From Isoetes taiwanensis (lineage: Eukaryota; Streptophyta; Lycopodiopsida; Isoetales; Isoetaceae), in contig JAJEKV010000011.1 of assembly GCA_021234155.1 (NCBI GenBank), forward strand, positions 21,284,677-21,348,676: DNA of 64,000 nucleotides, given 5' to 3'. Positions 40,742 through 52,692 of the stretch are shown in pieces (position 1 is the stretch's first letter; each line of letters starts with the position of its first letter). Under the pieces are notes generated by a model. The model saw only the letters and a list, made by a program, of their open reading frames with translations, did no database searches and was not told the DNA's origin. A program made the position numbers and the translations under genes.

Positions 40742-43574
40742 ATCAAAATGATCCTTCCAGCTCTAACCTTCAAGTAGGGGAAGAAATTCTTGAGAGAAAA
40801 ATCAAAAGTATTGAGGAGATTGAAGCTAAAGGCTCTGCAATTAGATGCAAGATCAAATATACTAATGATATGGACTCTGGCTCCTCAGGTTTTTTCTTCA
40901 GGGTAGCCAAAAGTAGAGTTCTTAGAAACTCCATTACTGAGACTATTGATGATCAGGATATTAAATATAATTCTCATTCTGACATTGCAAATTTCTTCAA
41001 GAGTAGATACATGGACCTTTTTAAAGACAAACCAATTCCTCCCAATGAGATCTCGGATGCAAATGACTTTTATTCCTTAGTCAATAATATTTTACCTGAT
41101 CCTTTGGAATCCATGGACGAGTCTCTGGCTGCCATTCCTTCTCATAATGAGATTTATGACACCCTCAAGTCCTTTAGTAATGGTAAATCTCCTGGCCCTG
41201 ATGGTTTCCCAGCAGAATTTTATATCAAATTAAGGACATTCTCGAAATGACCTCGATCTCTCTAGTTCTTTCCCTTACGAATTCTAATCATCTTCATCCT
41301 TCTATTTCCAGTGGCCTGATCACTTTGGTTCCTAAGGTTGATCACCCTTCAAAGTTCCAAGACTGGAGACCAATCTCTCTCACAAACACTACATATAAAC
41401 TTTGTGCCAAGATCATTGCTCTCAGGATCAAAAACTTTCTTCAAAGAAATATTAGCCCAACTCAATCTGCTTTTCTTCCAAATAGATTCATTCTGGATAA
41501 CTATGTGGCTGCTATGGAGGGTCTGCACTGGAATAAAATTTCAAATCAAAATTGTATTCTCCTTAAATTAGATTTCAAGAGAGCATTTGATTCTGTTAGG
41601 TGGGATTTCTTAGATTTTGCAATGTCCAAAATTGGTTTCCATCCCAAGATTATTAGTCTTATTCATGGTCTGAATGCTAGATCGAACTCAACTATTCTTA
41701 TAAATGGTGTCCCCACTGGTTTCTTCCCTCTCTCTTGTGGAGTAAGGCAAGGATGTTCTCTTGCTCCCTATCTATTCTGAGTGGCTGCTGAGCTCCTAAC
41801 TAAGGTTGTTATGCATTATCAGAATTCAACTCAATTAAAAGGCCTAAATCTACCAAATTCCAATGATAGTATCACCATTCTCCAATATGCTGATGACACC
41901 TTCTCCTTTCTTGATGCTGATCTTCAAAACATCAATCTCTTCCTCAAGATTTTAGGTCAATTCTCTGCTGCATCTGGTATCCATTTGAACTTGAACAAAA
42001 GTTTGATTATTGGAGATGTCAATACTCCAACTTTAGCTGGGATAAATGTTCTCCCCTCCAATCAGGCAACCAAGCTTCTAGGTATGCCTCTTGCTATGGA
42101 TCATACTATCAAAGGCCTTTGGGACCCTATCCTCCTGAGAATAAAAAGAAACCCGAACAATTACAGAACTATCTTTCTCTAGCAAAGTGAAACTATTATT
42201 GCTAATGTTTGTTCTTGCTAGCTCTCATGTATACTTCTCAACAGCCTTGGTGGCTCCAAAATGTGTATATCCGAGCTTGAGAAAATCCTCGAAACTTTAT
42301 TTGGAAAGGTAGTCATTTGGTCAACTGGAATTCTATCTCAAACCCGACCGAAATTCTTCGGTGGTTTAGGATGCAAAAATCTTTTCGCATAAAGCACAAG
42401 CTCTTCTTTGGGAAGTTTATATGGAAATCAATTCATGGGAATCCTTCTCCGGCCTGTAAACTCATCAGATATTGGATTAACCTGAGTCATCCTCATGGTC
42501 ACCCCTCTATTCAGCACTTACTCCCTCATTCTGCCTTCAATCAGTTGAGACCTGCCACTAATATTTCTCCTCTTATGTGTAGTCTTATCAAGGCTTGGAA
42601 TGTTATCTCTCCTAACTTCCATTTTATTGCTAGGGAAAAGCTTCATGAAGATACTACAATCTTCTGGAATCCAATTTTAGTTGAGCAAAATTCTCTTGTT
42701 CTTGCCATCAAGCATCATAGAATTTATAAGAAGTGGTCTGAGGCTGGTTTCCTTTACCTTAAGGACTTGATTATTGATGGGAGAGTTATCTCTTGGACTA
42801 GACTGAAGGGTATGATTGGAGGTACATCATCTGATAAAAAAATCTATGCTCTTATTAAACCCTTTCTCACAAACTTATCCCCCAATCCCCGATAAAAGCC
42901 GATTGGACCATAAAGGGAAAAGGAGTCTACAAAGTGAAGGATGTATATAATGCTATGTCCTCTAACATGGATAATTGCAAAGCTATGCTAAAATGGTCTA
43001 TTTCTTATGATCAGCTTAAGAGTCTTTTCTATAATGTTTGGAATTCTTATTGTCCTCCAAAAATTTTCTATTTTATCCGGGTTACTTGCTAATGGCAAAT
43101 CAAATAATCTGGTCTCTGTTTCCAAAAGAAATCCTAACATCTCAAAGAAATTGCCCCTTAAATTGTAATAATCTTGAGGACTTTTCTCATATTTTCTTTT
43201 GCTGTAAGTTAGATGATTTTTGGAACTGGATTGCTGCTAGATTTGGTATTGGGAATAATGGAGATCTCCTCTCCCTTATTCAACATAATGATATGTTTAC
43301 AAATTCAATCATTTACATAGCTTTATGGAATATTTGGAAAGCAAGAAATCGCGTGTTATATGGTCATAAGAATCCTTCTATCTTTTGGATTAAGATGCAT
43401 TTTCAGTTTGACTTTGAGACTATTGCAACTGCTCATAAAAAGAAATTTGGTACTAACTTTGACAGGAAATGGGAGGTCTTTGGGCAGTTTAGGGGACACT
43501 ACAGTTTATTTGCTTCAAATCTTAATGTTGTGGATTCTAACTTGTTTCTCACTGATGATCCTAGAGTATCTTGA
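40742..43574 (+). pseudogene. LINE ORF2 reverse transcriptase, several lesions
   Basis: A non-LTR reverse transcriptase. Motifs: YDTLKSFSNGKSPGPDGFPAEF, split here as KSFSNGKSPGPDG and FPAEFY; GLITLVPKVDHPSKFQDWRP; LKLDFKRAFDSVRWDF; GVRQGCSLAPYLF; the active site YADD at 41886-41897; and LNLNKSLI. The C-terminal part has the zinc-type region CNNLEDFSHIFFCC (about 43160-43205) and LWNIWKARNRVLYGH. Lesions: a frameshift near 41245, TGA at 41778-41780, a stop at 42180-42182, and frame changes near 42900-43080. Confidence 0.9.
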
Positions 43575-44020
43575 ATTCCTGCGTGGAGAGGGGAGAAATA
43601 AATTCGACGGCAAGCCGATCTCCTTTTCAAATGACTTCAACCGACCACATTATGAAGAATGACATTGCCTCCTCTATGGAATCTTTTCTCATGAAAAAAG
43701 GGCATAGGAGACACCTGAAAGAAAGTGAAGATTTGTGGGCGAGCATTTTTTGCAGAGAGGTTGTGCAACTTCATTGCCTTTGGATGTTTCTGTCAATCAA
43801 CAACTTCCTTCTTAATGAGACTCAGCTGACTAGGTACAGAACCATGTACTATAACCACAAACTGTTGGCCGACCTCTATGGTTCTCTTCTTTTGCTCTTG
43901 GAAGGAAGAGACATGTTCCGTATATGCTACCATAATAATTGGGCACCCAATCATTATCTTTTTGGGACTACAGATGGATTCAATGCATACTTCAATTCTG
44001 TCTTCTCATCCCAGACCTGA
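43571..44020 (+). CDS. 149-aa ORF between LINE RT and poly(A) tail
   Basis: An open frame starts MNSCVERGEINSTASR and contains LWASIFCREVVQLHCLW, NHKLLADLYGSLLLLLEG and HNNWAPNHYLFG. It overlaps the end of the RT frame by four bases. The LINE 3' region is usually untranslated, so either this is a chance frame, an extra coding module or captured sequence. No family recognised. It is open even though the RT upstream is broken. Confidence 0.35.
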   Translation: MNSCVERGEINSTASRSPFQMTSTDHIMKNDIASSMESFLMKKGHRRHLKESEDLWASIFCREVVQLHCLWMFLSINNFLLNETQLTRYRTMYYNHKLLADLYGSLLLLLEGRDMFRICYHNNWAPNHYLFGTTDGFNAYFNSVFSSQT

Positions 44021-44392
44021 TATATCCTTGCAGTTGGCCCATCATCCAGGAAACACGTTTTTGCTCTTATTTGATTTAGTGCTGGCTTACCTTTTTGGTG
44101 GATTCAATTTTGGCAGGTTATCAGTTCTCTCTCAAGGTTCTCAAATTCTACACGGCATTGTAGAAGTTACAAAATTTTTCTATACTCCAAGAACGGGAGT
44201 ACCATCGGATCTTCTTAAGTGTAGCTGCTCATTACTCTGACTCATCCTTTTCACTGGATACAAACTCTTTTAAGTGTCCTTTTATTACTGTTATTGGCTG
44301 ATTCTGATACACTTTTTGGTATGCTTATTTTAAGGGCATGCTATTACATTGTATCTCTGAGATTTTATAATTAATGACAAAACCAACTCTTA

Positions 44393-44423
<31 letters not shown>

Positions 44424-44429
<6 letters not shown>

Positions 44430-46034
44430 AACCTGTACAAACAGACTTTTTACCTTTTCAAGACCTTTTTCAAAGACCTTGTTAAGGTACAATTTGCAGC
44501 CCTAAGTTGAAAACAGGTGCATTTTAACTTAGGCCATAACATGGTTACAGTTTCGACAGTAAACCAATAAAGAGATTTAAATTAAGACAATAAATAAATT
44601 TTTTCCAAAAAGGTCATAGATACAAGATAAGATTACTGGTCTACAAAGACAAAATCAGAGTATTAATACTAATTATTATTTTTGCAAAAATCAGCTAGAC
44701 AAAGATCTCTATCAAATATTAAAGACAATTAAACCACAAGGAAAATTCCAACTGAAATGGTCCAGAGATACTTCAGCAATGTTCTTCCATATATCCAAGT
44801 CTTGTAAGCTTATCCAAACTTGAAAGAATGTAAATAAACATAAACAGGAGCAAGAAATCCCGTTACCTGCAGTAAACCAGAGGACAATTAGCCTTAAGCA
44901 GGGTAAAGCCCTAAGTACTAGCAGGTAAGCTACGGATTTCTTGGGCTTATCGCCCTTCACCTTGCATGTTTAACTTTAGACAAAGTAGGCAGATGAGTTT
45001 TATCAGCAGAAAATAACCCATGATCTCTATCCTAAACTTATACTGCATGAGAGTATAACATTTAGCATGCAGATAACAGTTAAGCTCATTAGGATCTAAC
45101 TGTAAGGCCGTTAGTAAACCTTACATGCTAAGCTGGAACACTGGTTAGCTACTGTTCTATACACAGAACAACAAGTACATAGTAAAATATTCTCCATGAA
45201 TCCAAAAATAATCCACTTAAAGACATTAGAATCCCATTAGTTAGGGACAAAAGAATGCCAAATGTATTATAATTCTAGCATTTAGGCCAGCACACTAGTT
45301 ATGATCAGCATGCAGTATGCAAGATAGCCAACGCCAGATCTACTCTTAAATGAAGATATGACAAGTCTAAAACAGAAAGGGATGGCTGTAAGAAGACCCA
45401 ATTATTAACTACTAGTATATCATTCAAACGATATAATATATTAGCAGCATGCATAGATGTCAAAGCCTTAAGTTAAGGAAACCACAGTCCAAATACCCTA
45501 ACCATAAGCCATTATTATTTATGGTTATCATACCAGCATAAACCCATAAGCAAGCAAGCTGGAAATAGGGACAAAATCTGCTGTAAACCCTTCCATTTCT
45601 TCTGACCACTATTATAGAGCAGGAAACTAACTAGAGCAAACTGCTAAATCATGACCCTCTTAAGTAGACCAGTAACCAGCTTATTATGTAGTCATAGAGT
45701 AGGCAGACTTAATAAGGGATGCATGTCAAAAAGCCTACTATGCTAGGGACAAGTAGACATGAAAGGGCATAAGCTACAAGATAAGGACAAGCCCTATTAT
45801 GAATGAAACTTAATACATAGGAAAAAATTATTATCAATATCTATCTGCTGTATAAATCAGATCTGGAAAACCCATAGAATAATAGCAAAAAAATCGTGAG
45901 AACCAAACCAGCTCTAGCAAGATGGTTAAAGCTTCATAATACCAATAAAACCAGATCGAAATAGAAACAAAGAAATATGCAATTATCTACAATAAACTCC
46001 ATAAAGGGCATCTAAATCTAATTAAGTAAGATCT
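44424..46034. other. No recognisable gene
   Basis: AT-rich DNA rich in words such as AAGGCCGTTAGTAAACC, TAAGTTAAGG and AAGCCCTAAG. There is no supported frame. It could be intron of a minus-strand gene whose first exon is the ORF at 46035-46418. Confidence 0.45.
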
Positions 46035-46418
46035 TCAGATAGCATAAACAAATCTTCCAACCTGATTAGAAGATGCTGGAATGTCCAGAGTTTGAGATGC
46101 CACTGGGATATTCATGTCTATGGGAATAGCTTTGCTAATATCCTCTCCACCATCTGGTTTATCCCCTGTGAATGCTTTGTCAGATCCCTTTTGTGCAGTG
46201 CTTGCTAACTCACTTCCTTGATTCAAATTCTTAGAGGCTTTAACAGTAGAGGCATTATCCTTTTCAAGAGCTTCAGGATCTGTAATGATTTTTGATGCCA
46301 CTACTTTTTTATGGAAAGAAAATGGCTTCATCTTCTTGGCAGCCTTGGCATTCTTGGCAGATTCCTCCTCAATTCTTCTTCTAGTTGCCATATTCAAATC
46401 CCCTTTCTTACGGCCCAT
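46035..46418 (-). CDS. Lysine-rich ORF, unknown function
   Basis: The minus strand reads MGRKKGDLNMATRRRIEEES, then KNAKAAKKMKPFSFHKKVVA, an acidic/polar middle (ALEKDNASTVKASKNLNQGS) and MNIPVASQTLDIPASSNQ before a weak GTTGGA donor-like site. The basic start and low-complexity body suggest a nuclear protein or a LINE ORF1-like fragment. I prefer the second in-frame Met because it starts the basic domain. No family recognised. Confidence 0.35.
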   Translation of the reverse strand: MGRKKGDLNMATRRRIEEESAKNAKAAKKMKPFSFHKKVVASKIITDPEALEKDNASTVKASKNLNQGSELASTAQKGSDKAFTGDKPDGGEDISKAIPIDMNIPVASQTLDIPASSNQVGRFVYAI

Positions 46419-46429
46419 GCCCAGCACTA

Positions 46430-47840
46430 ACTGTGATTAGACATCTAGAAGCATGCATAGAACAAACAGGGCGGCTGAATCCTCTTTCCTTCTGCCATAT
46501 AAAGACGATTTACAGGTCCTTTCTTTTGCTGCACTTGCTACCGTCAGTTCTACATATGATCAGTTCTACATATGATCAGCACGCTTGCATACCTGGAGGC
46601 CAGCTCCGATTCCAGAGGTACTTTGTCTAACTGTCATTTGCTTTAGCTTCAGTTTAGCCGTTTTTCCCTTTGCCGCTTTTCCAGAAACCCTAATTTTTAG
46701 AGTTAGCAATAAACAACGAATTTCGTAGTCTTTTTTTACCCTAAAAGGCAGTGAATATTTTTCTGTTAAACGAGTTCCATGGTCCCCATTACCTTATATA
46801 CGAATTTTTCTTAGTAAATGTCAAGTTTTGATTCATATACTAAGTCATATTGCAAGACCATCTCACCTTTATGTCCATACTTCTGCCAAAACTTACATTC
46901 AACCATGGAAAGCATAAACCAGATCCAATGTCTAGATGAATCACCCATATGGTGACATGCCATTATGTTTATATTCAACTCCAGCTATTGAAAAGAAGGG
47001 AAAGGAAGACAATCCCATGTTTAGCCATATAAAATTTAAAGCCCAACTCAAATTCACAATACAACATGGAGAATGATTATTCCATCCATAACATCGAATG
47101 AAAGTCGTCTAAGGTTACCTTTAGTAGACTAAAGACCAACCCCACAACAAATTCCATAGCCTACTTCTTGTCACATCATCTGGTGAAGTCAGATAACCAA
47201 TATTACTTATCTTAAAACCTGGTTATAGACAGTATTCTAAGAAAGGCCCTTGTAGCATATTGGAACTGACAATTTCCCATATCACTAGGTAGTTAACATG
47301 ATTACACTTGTCTTTATAATAAAAAAAAAAAAAAAAAGAATGATAGAAAGTACAATGCAGTCCCACGGAACTAGATTAGAGAAACTAGGAATTGAGCCTA
47401 AGGGATTGCATGTTTACTGTCTTTTGCTGTACATGCATTTCTTTGGAAGCAAGTTCTGTAGTTTCATGTCCCGAAATGAAAGTGTGCTGCAATATACTGC
47501 ACTTTTTCACGCTTAAATGGCATTTAGCAGGAAGGATTAATAGGTTGTGCTTTAGAAATTGAAGGCAACTGCTTCAAAACGTCTTTTTGCTGGATTTTAG
47601 TGTTTGTTTGAAGCTCAAAAGGCTGTAAGTAGTCATACAAACATTGGCATCGCTTTGAATTTGTTTCCTTTTAAGCGTTACGCAGACAATAGCTTAGAAT
47701 GATTTGCGCGACATGGTTTCTATGATTAAGAATTGCCCTAATTGCTATAGTTTCTTGTGGTCAGAATTTGCTAGTTGCAGCTAAGGCGGCCGAAATTTGC
47801 TAATTGCAAAATTCATAACGTGCTTATTTGTGTGTGCTTC
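46430..47840. other. No recognisable gene
   Basis: It contains an A-run of 17 at about 47321 and a duplicated TCAGTTCTACATATGA at 46544-46575. Otherwise it is unstructured AT-rich sequence. Confidence 0.45.
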
Positions 47841-47842
47841 GT

Positions 47843-48099
47843 TATGGGCCAGAGGATAAAACAATTGTTCTAGAATTGACATACAACTATGGTGTGACAG
47901 AGTGCTGGAAGGGAAATGCATATGCTCATGTAACATTGTAACCATATACAACGTGCACTTTTTAACTGGCAGTTTTACAGCTGAGGCAATTTGTGCAGCT
48001 GGTGGCATAATGGGTCGTGAGCCTGGTCTTTTGCTTCGAATTAATACAAAGATTACATCCTGCTTTGATCCATATGGTTGGAAATTGGTATACGACTAG
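47843..48099 (+). pseudogene. Glyoxalase I (lactoylglutathione lyase) C-terminal remnant
   Basis: Glyoxalase I detoxifies methylglyoxal as its glutathione hemithioacetal. An exon at 47843-47929 reads YGPEDKTIVLELTYNYG then VTECWKGNAYAH before GTAACA. A second segment ending at 48099 reads TAEAICAAGGIMGREPG then LLLRINTKITSCFDPYGWKL. These match the plant consensus ELTYNYGVTEY.KGNAYAQ and GGKI.REPGPLPG.NTKI...DPDGWK. The metal-ligand Glu of VLELTYNYG is present, but the DPDGWK Asp is Tyr. The ~10 residues between the segments (IAIGTDDVYK in known proteins) are missing, and no good acceptor precedes the first exon. Confidence 0.75.
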
Positions 48100-49239
48100 C
48101 CTTTCTGTAACTTGGATTTCTTATGAGTACTGTAAACTTACATTTAGATTTTTGTTGTGTCCACGTTTTTCGTGGCAATGCTGACTTCTTGGAGTGTAAA
48201 TTTTTGTTGTGTCCACGTTATATTGCATATATGTGGTATGATTGGATGTGTGAGTTAAGTTAATGTTACGCATATCTATAACTACTACTTCTGTACAGGC
48301 TGTTTGCAAGGCATTTTTATGTGGTTTCCTTCGGCTGCTATTTTATGTGGTTTTATAGATAATATCTGGAGAAATCATTGTATTTATATGCATAAATAAG
48401 GAGCAAAAAAATTTGTCTAAGGCAACGTAATGTAATTTCCAACAATTAGGTCTAGTGCAAAAAAATTTATGCAATGGCTTTTTGCCCTTGAGTAAGTCGT
48501 CACTTGTCTGCACACATTACGTACCCCATGTCCCAACATAGTCTGATGCTCATATGCACCAACACTGAGCTCCTATTAATAGTAGTGTAGATAGTAACTT
48601 TGATACATGTATCTCCTGAGGCACATGAGAAGAAAACCACAATGTCGCAGTGACAGAAACATCAAAATTTTCAAACCAACCCGTTGCTCCAGGCCTGCCC
48701 TACTGCTAGTATTCCTTTGGAAATATTTGTTCCATGTTTGCACAACATGCAAAGCGAAGTTCAATGTTCCAATTCATGATGCGCATGCATGTACTTGTCA
48801 TATCTGACTTCTAGGCATGCCTATGATGCGTCTTCTTAGCAAAGAACGAGCAGATGTTGTTTGTTAAGTTAGTTAGAATCTCAATAAATACACATTAGGG
48901 CTTAGCATTTTAAATGCGTGTGTTCATATATGCATAGTGACTTAAAATTTCACGCATTTGGTGTTAATGCTAGCCTTCGATCAAGATTCGTCTGGTGAAT
49001 TATAGAATTCCTTGAGAATGCTTAGACTTTCGCCAAGTTCGCTATTCTCATTTTACAAATATTCGCCAAAATGTTTTCATATTCGAAGGCTAGAAAAAAA
49101 TTAGAGACAACACTAGAACAGGAATCAGCCCGAAACCTACCTTTTGGTTCTTATAAAATGTGGTCTGGATATCTTTTGGTTCTACTGGTTGCACGTAACT
49201 ACAATTGGTCCTAGTTTGTATCTCTACAATTCTATGTTG
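48100..49239. other. No recognisable gene
   Basis: It contains a direct repeat of TTTTTGTTGTGTCCACGTT at about 48150 and 48205. No coding sequence supported. Confidence 0.5.
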
Positions 49240-51240
49240 ATTTTGTAAATGTAAATGTAAATGTATTATTCTCTCGCCGGGTTAGACCCTCAGGTCCATA
49301 GGCGGCCATGTTACATACAAAGCTATATAAAAATATAGATACATCAAACAAGGCCATTGGCCTCGAAGTTATCTACCAACTCATTCAGCTCCAATAACTC
49401 CTTGCGCAGTTTCCACCAATCATCTAGATACCGTGCAAGAACTACAGCATCTAAGTTTAGGAGATCATGTATACTAGATACCATAATTCCATGTTGGTCC
49501 CGCAAATAAGAGAACTCCACGCATTCTAAGAAAGCATGTTGTTCGTCTTCCACAAGAGCTCTTCTACAACAAGAACAGAGACGAAGTTGTCTCGGAATAT
49601 CATGAAAGCGACCCACTTCAATTTCCAGCTTATGGCTACTAAGTCTTGCTTCGATATCAAATTTCTCTTTTACGGTGCTAAGGCTTGCATTTAAATACCC
49701 CTGCTTCAAGATATACCAACATTGGATTGATCTCACGCTTGTAGAAGTCCATTTTCACTCCTGATTTTTCCCACAGTCTCTCGAGCATGTTATCATGTAC
49801 TAAGCATCAATTCCAAAGATTCGATTCGGCATATCATGAATGTCAATCCCCCAATTGCTTGCCCACTCACAAACTTGCTGATACCATCCTGAATGCTCTT
49901 GTAACTGAGATTCTACTAGCGCTTGAGATGTTATTCTAGTATCATTTAATTTCCTCACTCTGCCCAGGTAAGAAAGGGTTAAATAAAGTGATTCTCCTTC
50001 AAGAGGAAGGAGGCCAACTTCCGCTAAGAGCATTGCATATGGTGTCGGGCTTTGACCCCCAATTCAATCGAGAAGGAAACGTTTTGAACATTCTCAACCT
50101 TGTCCCATTTTTTCTTTGATAGGCCGGCCCCCACACTTGGCACCCATAGAGCAAAACCGGGTTGCACCAATGTTTTGAACATCAGCTTCCTCAAACTCCA
50201 CTTGTCCACATGGTTATTCCTGCATATGCTTATAGTACTGTAAAGTGCCCGCATGCCACCTACTATTCTTCTTTCTACCCCTACATTCCATTTGTATCCA
50301 TCTGTCACCTCAATCCCCAAATACTTGTATGTACGAGTTTGTTCCAAAGTCTCTCCTTCATACATCATATCTAAACTTTCTCTTCTACCTATAACCATCA
50401 CTTTGGTTTTTCCTTTGTTCCCAAAGACTGGTACTAGGAACTTGCATAAATGTCTCAATATGTTGATTCATTAATTTTAGTCTCTAATAGTATGTTATCC
50501 TCTCATACTATATATTGGATATGCAAAAAAAGTTTTAGATTGATTTTAATGGGAAGAAAAATAGAAAGTACGACTTTTAAAAGTACCCAGAGTTTTTAAT
50601 TGTTGGTTTTTCCGTAAACCCGATGTTTTTAATTGTTTTTAGATAGAAGAATAACATCGTGCGCATATATAGCAGAGCCGTGTAACATATCCCCGCAATT
50701 CTAACTCCCCGCACCTCCTTCCCGCTTTTAGCCATGATTCTAGTTCATCAATAAAGAGGCCAAGAGAGTTGGAGACAATGGACACCCTTGTTTCACCCCC
50801 TATGTTGCGCCTACCTTCTCCGGTCCATTCATGGGAAATGATAACTCAACCAAGACCTTTTCATACAATCCGCTACACCATTCCCGAATTCCACGGGGGG
50901 ACTTGCGGTTGCCTCCAACCTTTTGCTTAAGCTTCATAAAAAACCCTCGTCAAAAAGCTCTGGCAAAATCAACAAAGCAACAGTATAACACATTACTTGC
51001 ACCTTTTGCTCCCTCTGCAATGACTCTAAAGGTCATAAGGTGGTCAATGGTTGAGAAATCCTTTCTAAACCCTGCTTGGCCTAATGCCCTTACCTCATGC
51101 TCCTCTGCCCATTGACTAATTTTCTTTTCAAGTATTGCACCAAAGAGTTTAGCCATGATACTACTGATCATTATAGTGCGGTAATTTCTCACTGTATTAC
51201 GGTCACCTGCTTTGAAGATAGGCACAATGCGATTAACACA
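49240..51240 (-). pseudogene. Second LINE reverse transcriptase, minus strand, decayed
   Basis: The minus strand reads MPIFKAGDRNTVRNYRTI, then KDFSTIDHLMTF, CCFVDFARAF and GVKQGCPLSPTLFGLFIDEL. The catalytic box is YAHD at 50656-50667, where YADD is expected, so one catalytic Asp is lost. The C-terminal part has YKYLGIEVTDGYKWN, LRKLMFKTLVQPGFALWVP, MLLAEVGLLPLEGESLYL and a zinc-type CSCCRRALVEDEQHAFLEC. The 3' end carries a (CATTTA)n tail (about 49242-49265) in place of poly(A), a feature of several plant LINE clades. It is cut at the 5' end near 51240 and interrupted by a MITE fragment. Confidence 0.85.
50425..50592. mobile_element. MITE fragment inside the second LINE
   Basis: ACTGGTACTAGGAACTTGCA, then TTTTAGTCTCTAA, TTATCCTCTC.TACTAT and TGATTTTAATGGGAAGAAAA through AAAAGTACCCAG match 9905-10100 of the MITE at 9831-10151. 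Both terminal repeats are missing. It splits the RT coding sequence between the catalytic box and the C-terminal domain. Confidence 0.8.
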
Positions 51241-52382
51241 CCATTTTGAATGGCGTGAATCAGATTCAATGTCTTTATCATATGTTTTTTGTTGAATTCA
51301 TTACTCATATAAAATCGATCCTAAGCTTGGTTTTATTTTATATGGCAGATCTCTTATCCTGCCCTGATCATGTTACAGTATGACATATCTTCTGGACTAA
51401 TTTTGGCTTCTTTGCATTTCCTCATGATTGGAGCCATATAAGCATCTAAATGGAGACGTTTGAGGTAATTACAGATACATGTATGCTTCTATGATTGATT
51501 GCTCATGGACAGGAAGCTCGCATATGGCCTTTCATGATGTATGCGAAGAGGCATTTTCGATCACGAGCCACTGCGACAAAGATATATTGTGATAAATCCT
51601 ATTGGCATAATCTTAGGAGCCATTGTGAGTGACAGAGTGACGTACTGTAACAAATCTTATATGCAGAATGATGACAAAAATGACAAAAAATTTATTCTAT
51701 TAGATTTTGCCTATCTTCTTTCCACTTCGCATGCATGCCTTGATTCAAAGACATGGGTGGCATTTGTATTGTTTGCTTGATGGTTTAAGAGCTGGCTAAC
51801 AAGGCCTGTCGGGCTTTATAAAACTATGTGTTCAAGTTGTGTAGAGTGGCCACATTACAAATCTGGTGTTTTGTCTTTTTGCAAGTCAACATGCATTTTA
51901 GTCAGTGATTAAGGTGCTGATATTTACCTGTCTTAATTGTAGGACAAAATTGCTCTATTTTTTATAGATGTTATTATCTGTTCTTTCATCTTTGGAATAG
52001 ATAGGATACAATACCTTGATTCCATTAACATAACTGTGATCATTCATTGCGAGTTTGATAGAATTACATTGCATATGTGTAGTTCTTTTGAAAGAAGTTT
52101 TTATCTGCTTTCTTTCTTTCGTTTAGTTGGCGTGTCTTGCAACATTTTTGAAGGTTTCAGAAAATGATGGTTTTGATTTACCACAGGGTTAGTTGACATC
52201 TTTATTTTCAGGATCTACCATTTTTCCATTCTTTTAAAACGACTCATGAATAAGTTGTTCTAAATTGTATGGTTTTATTGTTTGTTTCAGTCAATTTTCA
52301 GTTGAAAGTTGCTGCAGGTTACTGCTTCAATGATGAACATCAACATGTCTCGCTATGCATTTATTCAAATCTTCATTTGTAG
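51241..52382. other. No recognisable gene
   Basis: AT-rich DNA. It may include introns or lost exons of the TMEM147-like remnant just downstream, but I could not find its N-terminal coding parts. Confidence 0.4.
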
Positions 52383-52692
52383 GAATTATTGAAAGCACTT
52401 ATCGGATTTGTGGATGTTGCTGGATTGTACTTTGCACTTACCAATTTAACGAGTTAACGCATAGAAATATATCATAAAACCACAAATTTCAGGCTATTGG
52501 ACTTGGCGAATGTGTCGTCTGTATCCTTGCATATCCTTTTTTATAATTATTCCAATTGGTAATGAGATTGTTTGTCTAGGATGGGCATATGCAAACTCTT
52601 TGTTGCATAGATTGGCACTATTTATGTTGTTGCAAAAGGCTTGGAGTTTACATGGAATTGGTGTAAAGGCAAATGTGAATCTGGTTATTCGA
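52383..52692 (+). pseudogene. TMEM147-like ER membrane protein remnant
   Basis: TMEM147 is a conserved multi-pass ER protein associated with the translocon. After TTTGTAG the plus strand reads ELLKALIGFVDVAGLYFALT, then (after ~8 inserted bases) HRNIS-stop-NHKFQAIGLG. Beyond a short intron-like gap ending TTTGTCTAG it reads GWAYANSLLHRLALF and ends VKANVNLVI. Plant homologues read IGFIDVAGLYFALTQLTHRN, ISQNHKFQAVGLGWAFADS and VLHRLAPLWVG. The in-frame TAA (Q to stop), the insertion and loss of the PLWVGARGLEF block show it is dead. Confidence 0.75.

Larger units (their letters stand above)
40742..44423 (+). mobile_element. L1-type LINE, 5'-truncated, with poly(A) tail
   Basis: It runs from the junction with DUF7869 copy 2 (~40742) to an A-run at 44396-44423. 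It lacks ORF1 and the endonuclease, as expected for incomplete target-primed reverse transcription. No target-site duplication could be found by eye, and the sequence right of the tail is not recognisably DUF7869, so the insertion may have been accompanied by a deletion. Confidence 0.85.

Noticed and set aside
41338-41571. Alternative-frame ORFs inside the LINE and copia coding regions
   Set aside because: They are shadows of the reverse transcriptase frames and lack any family motif of their own.
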